From the NCBI GenBank assembly GCA_035527455.1, contig DATLAN010000144.1, positions 1-20,876 on the forward strand: 20,876 bases of DNA, in the 5' to 3' direction. Under the pieces are notes generated by a model. That model saw nothing but the letters and a program-made list of their open reading frames with translations, was not told the origin of the DNA and did no database searches. This DNA comes from DATLAN01 sp035527455 (GTDB lineage: Bacteria; Planctomycetota; Planctomycetia; Pirellulales; Thermoguttaceae). The position numbers and the translations under genes were made by a program. Every line of letters begins with the position of its first letter. The first letter of the stretch is position 1. This document shows positions 13,879-20,876 of this stretch, piece after piece.

Positions 13879-14360
13879 CTTTTCTCCCGAGAAGAAAGGC
13901 GACGCGGCGCGTTAGAAGTGATTGAGCCGTGACCCGGCGCGATTGATTGTTGCCGACCGAAGACGCGAAATCGGAGCAAACTGGATAGAAAAGGCGCAAG
14001 TCGCTATCATGAAACGTCTTACGGCGATGGGTGAGGCTATCCAGTCTGTTGACGTAAGGCGTTGTCGCTCAACGTGTTCTGTCAATTCGCGCGGCGTTAA
14101 GATCCGCCCGTGGTTGCGTTGGGCTGCGAAACCGAGAAAAAAACGCCCCCGTCCACCGCCCAAGCCAAGCCGAATCTCACCAGTTCTGTTGTGTTTTCAG
14201 CGGATTTGCCCATAATGAGTAGGTGGGGGCATTCCATCGCGTGGCTTCTCATACGGAACAGATAATACTCGTCCTTCGACCTCCATTGCCCGGTATCGGT
14301 TCGTACCCCGACCTGTCCAACCCGGGAAGTAGGCGGAGAGAAATGTAGGGAGTGCTTCAG
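13879..14360. other. Gap of about 480 bases with no convincing gene; leader of the giant gene
   Basis: The sequence is visibly less GC-rich than its surroundings. Open frames at 13922-14215 (plus) and 13912-14163 (minus) have no ribosome site and no recognised motif, and look spurious. I see a 7-A run at 14136-14142 and a GATAAT at 14261-14266 with no good -35. A stem CTTACG (from about 14021) with CGTAAG (about 14055) is possible. It must hold the promoter of the following 6-kb gene. Confidence 0.45.
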
Positions 14361-17300
14361 GTGCGCAAGATACGCAGCAGATTCGGCCTGGGGCCAGTCA
14401 AGGGATTGCTTCGTCGCAGGGCGGGCAAGACCCGATCGAGATGCGCCTGCGCCGGCCGGCTGCACTTCGAACCGCTCGAGCCGAGGATCGTGCTGCAAGG
14501 CGGACCGCTGCTGATCAGCGAGTTCATGGCCATCAACGACACCACGCTGCTCGACGGCGACGGCAACTTCTCGGACTGGATCGAAATCTACAATCCGACC
14601 GGCGCCCGGGTCGATCTCGACCGATGGTATCTGACCGACAACGCCGGCAACCTGACCAAGTGGCCGTTTCCGAACGTGTCGCTCGATTCGGGCGGGTACC
14701 TGGTGGTCTTTGCCTCGGGAGGCCGCGGCGAGGTGGTCGTCGAGCCGGGCGAGCCGTTCGACCCGTACGTCGACCCGGCCGGCCATTTCCACACCAACTT
14801 CAAGCTCGACGGCGATGGGGAGTACCTGGCGCTGACCCACGAAGACGGCCTCTCGATGGCGATTGCCCACGAGTACGCGCCGAAGTACCCCGGCCAGGCG
14901 GGCGATATCTCGTTCGGCTTGAGCGACCTGGGCACGAGCTGGGACACGCTGGTTGCGGCCGGCGATCCGGCCAGCTATCACGTGCCGACCGCCGCCGATG
15001 CCGATTCGGGGACCGCCTGGACGGCCGTGGATTTCGACGATTCGTCGTGGAACGGCAGGGAGGAGCCCGCCTGCATCCTCGTCACCGAGATCGGCACGAC
15101 CATTACCGACTTCATTGAGATTCAGAACGTCTCCGACAAGACCGTCGACACGTCCGGCTGGGTCGTGGCGCTGAACCACGGGCTTCTCGCGCCGATCAAC
15201 GACGTGCATCCGATCCTCTGGCACTTGCCCGACTCGATGGAGCCCGGCGAGATCCTTCACCGAAACGATTCGACGTGGGGATCCGACATCGTCTGGGCAA
15301 GCACCGGCCCCAATTGGGCCATGATCCTCGACGACCAGGGCAACGTCGTCGACTTCATTCCCTGGAAGTACCAGACCGCCGATCTTGCCGCGCTGAACGT
15401 GACGATCAACGGCTTCCCGATCACTATCGGCGACGCCTGGTCCGGCGCGTCCTTCAACCCGTTGGGAATCCAGAGCAATTTGTCCTTCCAGCGGCAGGGT
15501 TCCTCGGACGGAAACACGGCCGCGGACTGGGCCATCGCGCCGGAGACGCCGGGCACGCAAAACGCGGGTCTGACGACGCCGTTCACCACCGCGGTTCGCC
15601 ACGGCCTCGGCTTCAGCCAGATCCAGCCGAACCCCTTCGCCGGCGACATCCAAATCGACGTCGGCAACGCCATGTACGGCGTGAACGCCTCGCTATGGAG
15701 CCGGATCGAGTTCGACGTGCCGGACATGTCGCAGTTCGACGAACTGATGCTGCGCATGAAGTACGACGACGGGTTCGTAGCCTATCTCAACGGCGTGAAG
15801 ATCGCCGAGCGCAACGCCCCGGCGGAATCGGCTTACAACTCGGCGGCCACGGCCGCGCACCCGAATGCGCAGGCCGTCGTCTTCGAAGAGATCGACGTGA
15901 CCGAGCATCTGCTGTTCGCGCTCAAGCCCGGGGCCAACGTGCTGGCCATCCACGGGCTGAACGTGGCGGCGGGCGACGGCGATTTCCTGATTCTGCCCGA
16001 GCTGGTCGCCACCAGCCATCTGGACGACCCGCAGTACATGACCACGCCCACCCCGCGGAACACGAACGTGCCGGGCACGCTGGGTTGGGTGAAGGACACC
16101 AACTTCAGCGTCGATCGGGGCTTCTGCACCGAAGCGTTCGACGTGGAGATCACCACCAGCACGGCCGGGGCGGAGATCCGCTACACGCTCGACGGCAGCA
16201 AACCCACCGAAACCATCGGGCAAGTTTACGACGGGCCGATCACGATCGGCACGACGACCATGCTGCGGGCCGTCGCGTACAAGACCGGCTACACCTCGAC
16301 CAACGTCGATACGCAGACGTACATCTTCCCCGAACACGTGGCCACGCAGACCCGCCCGGTCGACTATCCGACCCGTTGGGGCGGCGAATCGAACGCCGAC
16401 TACGACGTGGATCAAAACATCTCGATGAGCGGGCAGTATCACGACCGGTTCGTCGAGGGACTGACCGACATCCCCACGATGTCGATCGTGCTGCCGATGG
16501 CGGACTTCTTCGGCAGCAGCGGGCTCTACTCGAACACGACGAACGTCTCGCTGGAGAAGGAAGCGTCGGCCGAACTGATCTATCCCGACGGGCGCGCGGG
16601 TTTCCAGATCGACGCGGGGCTGAAGATCCAGGGCGGCGCCAGTCGGAGCGTCGAAGCTACGATCAAGCACTCGCTGAGCCTCCGCTTCCGCCAGATCTAT
16701 GGGGAAGGGCGCCTCGATTATCCGTTGTTCGGCGATTGGCCGGTCGATCGCTTCAACAGCCTTCAACTCCGCGCCATGTACAACAATTCCTGGATCCACA
16801 GGGACTCCGGTCAACGGAATCGCGCGCAGTTGATTCGTGACCAGTGGGCCCGCGATTCGCTGACCGACATGGGCCAGGCGGACGCGGGACAGGGCATCTA
16901 CGTCCACGTCTACGTCAACGGCCTGTACTGGGGCGTGTACAACCTGCACGAGCGGCAGGAGGCCTCCCACTACGCCGAGTACAACGGCGGCGACGATGAC
17001 ACGTTGGACGCCTACAACGCCAACGTCCGCATCGACGGCCTGCCCGGTTCGACCGCCTACAGCGACATGAAGGCCGCGGTGGCCGGCCGCGACTGGTACG
17101 CCATCCAGCAGGTGCTGGACGTGGACAATTACATCGATTTCTACCTCATCGAGCATTTCAGCCACAACAACGACCTGAAGCTCGACGGAAACTGGCGCGC
17201 CGCCGGCGGCGGGCCGGACCAGATGCCGTGGCGCTTCTACAGTTGGGACACCGAGCGGATCCTGGAAAACCCCGACAGCACGGGGCCGCTGGACGTGCAG

Positions 17301-20300
17301 CAGGACCCGGTGAGAATCTTCGACACGCTGATGACGATCCCCGAATTCCAGATGCGGTTCGCCGACCGGCTGCACAAACACCTGTTCAACGACGGGGCCC
17401 TGACGCCGGAGAAGAACACCGAGCGCTGGGAGGAGCGGGCCAACGAGATCGATCTGGCGATCATCGGCGAATCGGCCCGCTGGGGAGACGACCGCCGCGA
17501 GCCCCCCTACACCCGCGACGCCGAGTGGATGACCGAGCGGAACCGGCTGGTCAACCCGGTCACGGGTTACTTCGCCGAGCGCACCGACAACATGATCGCC
17601 AAGTACAGAGCGAACGGACAGTATCCGGCGACCAACGCCCCCGTCTTCACCGTCAACGGTTCGTATCAGCACGGCGGCGAACTGGCCGGCGGCGTGCTCC
17701 GCGCGACGGCGACCTCCGGCGTGATCTACTACACGACCGACGGCAGCGACCCGAGACTGGAGGGCGGATCGCCCAACCCGGCGGCGATGGTCGTCAGCAG
17801 CGGCACGGCCATCCCGCTCGGCGCTTCGGCCGTGGTCAAGTCCCGAGCGCTCAACGGGGGCCAGTGGAGCGCGTTGAACGAGGCGCAATTCTACGCCGGC
17901 CAGCCGGCCTCGGCGGAGAACCTGGCGATCACCGAGCTGAACTACAACCCCTATCCGCCCGTCGGCGCCGAACTCGACATCGACGACGTCAACAACGACT
18001 ACTTCGAGTTCGTCGAACTGCGGAACCTCGGCAACCAGATCATCGACCTGACCGGCGTGGAGTTCACCGAAGGGATTCACTTCAGCTTCAGCGACGGCCA
18101 GACGAGACAGCTCGGCCCGGGCCAGTACGTGGTGATCGTGGCCAACCAGGCGGCCTTCGAGATCCGGTATGACGATGACCTCAACGTCGCGGGCACCTAC
18201 ACCGGTCTGCTGGCCAACAACGGCGAACGGATCGCGCTGCGCAGCTCCCGCACCGGGGAGACCATCTTCGACTTCAGCTTCAACGATGCCGGCGGCTGGT
18301 CCGGCCGGGCCGACGGCAAAGGCGCGACGTTGGAACTGGTCGATCCGGCCGCGGTCCCCGTCAACCCGGCGGAGGACCGCGCCGCGTATCTGGAAAACGA
18401 CGACCATTGGCGTTCCAGCATCGCTTTCGCCGGCACGCCCGCGGCCGATCCGGCCCAACCGACCGGCGTGGTGATCAACGAAGTGCTCACGCACACCGAC
18501 GACCCGTGGACGGACGCCGTCGAGTTGCACAACACGACGGACCAGCCGGTCGACGTCGGCGGGTGGTATCTCAGCGACGAGTGGGGCTGGGAGTCGAGTC
18601 CGGCCGACGGCGACTACCGAAGGTTCCGGATTCCCACCGGCACCGTGATCCCCCCGCACGGTTACGCCGCCTTCTACGAGGGACATTTCGTCGGCGGCGT
18701 GTTGTACCACGACGACGACGAATTCGGCGGCACCGGCTTGAAGGACTTCGCACTGAACGGGGCCGAGGGCGACGACGTGTGGCTGATGGCGGCCGACCCC
18801 TCGGGCAACCTGACCCGGTTCGCCGATCACGTCGGTTTCGGCCCGGCGGCCAACGGCGAGTCGTTCGGGCGTTGGCCCGACGCCACCGGCGAGCTGGTCC
18901 CGATGATCGAGCGTACGCTGGGGCGCGAGAACACCGGCCCGCGGATCGGACCGGTGATCTTCAGCGAGATCATGTACAGCCCGGACATCGATGGCTACGA
19001 ATTCGTGGAGTTGTACAATACGACGAATCAGCCGGTCGTGTTGTTCGACCCGGCCAACCCGTCGCACACGTGGCGGATCGACGGGATCGGCTTCGACTTT
19101 CCCGTCGACGTCGTGATTCCCTCCTTCGGCGTCGCGCTGGTGGTGCCGATCGACCCGCAGACGTTCCGTTCCACGTACAACGTGCCGGCGGCGGTGCAGA
19201 TCTTCGGTCCGTACGGGGGCGCGTTGAACAACGCCGGCGAGCGATTGCGGCTGCTGCTTCCCGATGAACCCCCGGCCGAACAACCCGACCTGATCCCGTA
19301 CCTGCTGGTCGACGAGGTCGATTACGAGCCGGACGGACTCTGGCCCGTCGAAGCGGACGGCACGGGCAACTCGCTGCACCGTATGGAGAGCGACCGGCTC
19401 GGCAACGACAGCGGGAATTGGAGCGCCGAGCTGCCCACGCCCGGTGGAGTGCCCTTCGCGGCTCAGCCCGCGGTGGCCGGACGCTACGTCTTCTACAACC
19501 GTTCGGCGTTCGACGGCGGCGATCCGGCGGCCACGGCGGCCGACGACCTGGCGATTGCGCCGCTGAAGGCGGCCCTGGAAGCAGGCGGGCAGGCGACCTC
19601 GGCCAACTACACCAACTACAGCCGCGGCATCAACGGCATCATCGTCGACATCGCCAGTCCCGGCGGCCCGATCGGCGAAGACGACTTCCGCTTCCACGTC
19701 GGCAACGACGACAACCCCGCCGCCTGGGCGAACGCACCGCCGCCGGTCACCGTCGACGTCCGCGCCGGGCAGGGTACCGGCGGCTCCGATCGCGTGACGA
19801 TTCTCTGGGACGACTACGCCATCCGCAACCAGTGGCTGCAAGTCACCGTGCTGGGCCAGGGGCTCGGCCTGCCCGGCGACGACGTCTTCTATTTCGGCAA
19901 CGCCGTAGCCGAGACGGGCAATTCCGACCTCGACGCCCAGGTCACCACCATCGATCTGCTGCTGGCGCGAAACAACCCGCGCGGCTTCCTCAGCCCGGCC
20001 GACGTCACGTTCGCGTACGACTACGACCGCGACGGCCGCGTGAACACCACCGACGTGCTCTTGGCCCGAAACAATCAAACCAACTTCCTCTCGGCGCTAA
20101 AGCTGATCGACCTGACGGGCTTCGCCGCCGAAGCCGCCGCGGCACCGCTGCCTGCCGAGGGTTCGTCGGTCGTTGAGCAATCATCTGTCCACGACGCCGC
20201 CTTGCGGCAGGTCGCCCGATGGAACTCGGCGACGGGGAACGTCTCGGCCGGCGAGTTGGTCTGGCTTTACGAATATGGACAGATCGACTCTTCCAGCCGA

Positions 20301-20366
20301 CCGCCGGACGACGACCGGCCCGACGCACGGCCCGTGGACGAATTGTTGGCGACCTATTGGCCCTGA
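14361..20366 (+). CDS. Giant extracellular protein: LEPR-XLL, lamin-tail domains, CotH kinase, dockerin-like repeat
   Basis: About 2001 residues. A basic N-terminus is followed by the planctomycete LEPR-XLL motif 'LHFEPLEPRIVLQGG' (about 35-49) and no classical Sec signal. By eye the order is: lamin-tail domain 1 (about 50-125, 'LLISEFMAIND'); a jelly-roll domain in two pieces (about 195-232 and 408-555) with lamin-tail domain 2 between; a chitobiase C-terminal-like domain (about 580-655, 'IRYTLDGSKPTETI'); CotH kinase (about 700-1000) with Glu864 in 'NLHER', 'NNDLKLDGNW' and Asp963 in 'FYSWDTE'; a second chitobiase-like domain (about 1095-1180); lamin-tail domains 3, 4 and 5 (about 1185-1330, 1365-1515, 1530-1700); a planctomycete C-terminal domain ('YVFYNRSAFDGGDPAATAAD'); and a dockerin-like repeat ending 'DYDRDGRVNTTDVLLARNN'. 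CotH proteins are protein kinases in spore coats; here the role is unknown. GTG at 14361 is preferred (AGGGAG 8 bases upstream); GTG at 14352 is possible. Confidence 0.85.
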   Translation: MRKIRSRFGLGPVKGLLRRRAGKTRSRCACAGRLHFEPLEPRIVLQGGPLLISEFMAINDTTLLDGDGNFSDWIEIYNPTGARVDLDRWYLTDNAGNLTKWPFPNVSLDSGGYLVVFASGGRGEVVVEPGEPFDPYVDPAGHFHTNFKLDGDGEYLALTHEDGLSMAIAHEYAPKYPGQAGDISFGLSDLGTSWDTLVAAGDPASYHVPTAADADSGTAWTAVDFDDSSWNGREEPACILVTEIGTTITDFIEIQNVSDKTVDTSGWVVALNHGLLAPINDVHPILWHLPDSMEPGEILHRNDSTWGSDIVWASTGPNWAMILDDQGNVVDFIPWKYQTADLAALNVTINGFPITIGDAWSGASFNPLGIQSNLSFQRQGSSDGNTAADWAIAPETPGTQNAGLTTPFTTAVRHGLGFSQIQPNPFAGDIQIDVGNAMYGVNASLWSRIEFDVPDMSQFDELMLRMKYDDGFVAYLNGVKIAERNAPAESAYNSAATAAHPNAQAVVFEEIDVTEHLLFALKPGANVLAIHGLNVAAGDGDFLILPELVATSHLDDPQYMTTPTPRNTNVPGTLGWVKDTNFSVDRGFCTEAFDVEITTSTAGAEIRYTLDGSKPTETIGQVYDGPITIGTTTMLRAVAYKTGYTSTNVDTQTYIFPEHVATQTRPVDYPTRWGGESNADYDVDQNISMSGQYHDRFVEGLTDIPTMSIVLPMADFFGSSGLYSNTTNVSLEKEASAELIYPDGRAGFQIDAGLKIQGGASRSVEATIKHSLSLRFRQIYGEGRLDYPLFGDWPVDRFNSLQLRAMYNNSWIHRDSGQRNRAQLIRDQWARDSLTDMGQADAGQGIYVHVYVNGLYWGVYNLHERQEASHYAEYNGGDDDTLDAYNANVRIDGLPGSTAYSDMKAAVAGRDWYAIQQVLDVDNYIDFYLIEHFSHNNDLKLDGNWRAAGGGPDQMPWRFYSWDTERILENPDSTGPLDVQQDPVRIFDTLMTIPEFQMRFADRLHKHLFNDGALTPEKNTERWEERANEIDLAIIGESARWGDDRREPPYTRDAEWMTERNRLVNPVTGYFAERTDNMIAKYRANGQYPATNAPVFTVNGSYQHGGELAGGVLRATATSGVIYYTTDGSDPRLEGGSPNPAAMVVSSGTAIPLGASAVVKSRALNGGQWSALNEAQFYAGQPASAENLAITELNYNPYPPVGAELDIDDVNNDYFEFVELRNLGNQIIDLTGVEFTEGIHFSFSDGQTRQLGPGQYVVIVANQAAFEIRYDDDLNVAGTYTGLLANNGERIALRSSRTGETIFDFSFNDAGGWSGRADGKGATLELVDPAAVPVNPAEDRAAYLENDDHWRSSIAFAGTPAADPAQPTGVVINEVLTHTDDPWTDAVELHNTTDQPVDVGGWYLSDEWGWESSPADGDYRRFRIPTGTVIPPHGYAAFYEGHFVGGVLYHDDDEFGGTGLKDFALNGAEGDDVWLMAADPSGNLTRFADHVGFGPAANGESFGRWPDATGELVPMIERTLGRENTGPRIGPVIFSEIMYSPDIDGYEFVELYNTTNQPVVLFDPANPSHTWRIDGIGFDFPVDVVIPSFGVALVVPIDPQTFRSTYNVPAAVQIFGPYGGALNNAGERLRLLLPDEPPAEQPDLIPYLLVDEVDYEPDGLWPVEADGTGNSLHRMESDRLGNDSGNWSAELPTPGGVPFAAQPAVAGRYVFYNRSAFDGGDPAATAADDLAIAPLKAALEAGGQATSANYTNYSRGINGIIVDIASPGGPIGEDDFRFHVGNDDNPAAWANAPPPVTVDVRAGQGTGGSDRVTILWDDYAIRNQWLQVTVLGQGLGLPGDDVFYFGNAVAETGNSDLDAQVTTIDLLLARNNPRGFLSPADVTFAYDYDRDGRVNTTDVLLARNNQTNFLSALKLIDLTGFAAEAAAAPLPAEGSSVVEQSSVHDAALRQVARWNSATGNVSAGELVWLYEYGQIDSSSRPPDDDRPDARPVDELLATYWP

Positions 20367-20378
20367 GGTCCGGGGACG

Positions 20379-20395
20379 AAAAAGGCTTCGGCCCT
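20379..20395 (-). terminator. Weak intrinsic terminator of the minus-strand gene at the right edge
   Basis: On the minus strand AGGGC-CGAA-GCCTT forms a 5-bp stem (one G-T pair) with a four-base loop, followed by T residues (complement of AAAAA at 20379-20383). It lies 13 bases after the stop codon at 20411-20409 and in the 42-base gap between two convergent genes. Confidence 0.4.
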
Positions 20396-20408
20396 GTAGG
20401 ACCGGAAG

Positions 20409-20876
20409 TCACTCGAAATCCGGCAGATTGCCCGACGCGTCGAACGGGAGATCGCGGGGCTCGGCGAGGATTTCCAGATCGTCGCGCTGCCGGGCCTCTT
20501 CCAGATAGGCGGTCGAGCATTCCATTTCCCCCAGGTGCAACGTGTTGGCGATCCAGAGGAGTCTGGCGTCCGGTGGTTCCGCCAGGCCGATGGTGCCCAG
20601 GGCCGTTTCGAGCATCTCGCGGTCGGTTTCATAATCCAACGGGATCATGCCGGCGGAGATGTGGCCGGAAATCAGCGCGTTTAGGCGCACGGCCTGGAAG
20701 TCGGTCTCCCGCAGAAGCTGCGATTTGCAGAACTCGGCCATTCCGATTCCGACCGCGTTGCCGTGGGTTTCCTTGGTCAGTCCGCGGACGGCGATTCGCT
20801 TGACCTTGGGGAACTCGCCCTCGACCGCCTTGTGGTCGTCGAACTTCCGCCCCACCACGTTCGCGTCGAAACCCAC
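20409..20876 (-). CDS. C-terminal part of a conserved protein, possibly LarA-like/DUF2088 (start outside window)
   Basis: 155-156 residues, open to the right edge, so the N-terminal part is missing. Visible motifs are 'KRIAVRGLTKETHGNAVGIG', 'AEFCKSQLL', 'ALISGHISAGMIPLDYETDR', 'EMLETALGTIGL' and 'RLLWIANTLHLGEMECS'. The wording recalls the C-terminal half of uncharacterised proteins related to nickel-pincer lactate racemase (DUF2088/LarA-like), but the cofactor-binding residues would lie in the missing part, and I am not certain of the family. There are no TM segments. It converges on the giant CotH gene with 42 bases between the stops, so no operon relation. Confidence 0.6.
   Translation of the reverse strand: MGFDANVVGRKFDDHKAVEGEFPKVKRIAVRGLTKETHGNAVGIGMAEFCKSQLLRETDFQAVRLNALISGHISAGMIPLDYETDREMLETALGTIGLAEPPDARLLWIANTLHLGEMECSTAYLEEARQRDDLEILAEPRDLPFDASGNLPDFE

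Noticed and set aside
13912..14215. Short overlapping frames on both strands between the cytochrome and the giant gene
   Set aside because: No ribosome site, no motif, and similar openness on both strands.
15693..20078. Minus-strand open frame of 1461 codons opposite the giant gene
   Set aside because: Val/Arg/Asp-rich with no domain; the plus strand carries several recognisable domains over the same stretch.

Overview
The window looks like a chromosome segment of a high-GC planctomycete, probably Pirellulales-like. The lineage markers are the LEPR-XLL motif near the N-terminus of a ~2000-residue secreted protein, a DnaJ-like membrane protein starting in the 'DPYHQWLGIPP' style typical of planctomycetes, a YfbK-type VWA protein, a Tat-exported aldo/keto reductase, and intergenic gaps filled with short hairpin repeats. 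There are no tRNA or rRNA genes, CRISPR arrays, insertion sequences or phage genes that I can see.

Left part (1-9387). The window opens inside a VWA/YfbK gene on the plus strand. It converges, across three stacked hairpins, on a minus-strand block. In transcription order that block is: sensor histidine kinase, sigma-54 response regulator, GDP-mannose 4,6-dehydratase (gmd), a DprE1-like FAD oxidase, a DprE2-like short-chain dehydrogenase, a UbiA-family decaprenyl-phosphate phosphoribosyltransferase-like protein, and a flippase-like membrane protein. The last three enzymes before the flippase are the core of the mycobacterial route to polyprenyl-phosphoryl-D-arabinose (UbiA attaches phosphoribose to a polyprenyl phosphate, DprE1 and DprE2 epimerise C2). 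DprE1 and DprE2 overlap by ATGA and are surely co-translated. The block therefore looks like a nucleotide-sugar and lipid-sugar donor module, with a two-component system just upstream that may or may not control it.

Middle part (9388-13878). A 354-base divergent gap separates the kinase from a plus-strand gene for a membrane-anchored J-domain-like protein without HPD. Next is a two-gene unit: a Tat-exported aldo/keto reductase homologue whose usual Tyr/Lys/His catalytic residues appear replaced, overlapping by 8 bases a tetraheme cytochrome c lipoprotein. Both products are predicted to act outside the cytoplasmic membrane. A hairpin element with terminator character closes the unit.

Right part (13879-20876). 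About 480 bases without a convincing gene precede one very large plus-strand gene (about 6 kb). It encodes an extracellular mosaic protein: LEPR-XLL, five lamin-tail-like domains, a jelly-roll domain apparently split by one of them, two chitobiase-C-terminal-like domains, a CotH kinase domain, a planctomycete C-terminal domain and a dockerin-like calcium-binding repeat. It converges on the 3' end of a minus-strand gene that leaves the window and may be a LarA-like (DUF2088) protein.

The most interesting points are the D-arabinose-donor gene set in a planctomycete, with Ala in place of the benzothiazinone-target Cys of DprE1; the catalytically degenerate Tat aldo/keto reductase coupled to a tetraheme cytochrome; the nested lamin-tail domain in the giant CotH protein; and several structured repeats in the gaps. 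All family assignments come from reading motifs by eye, not from database searches.
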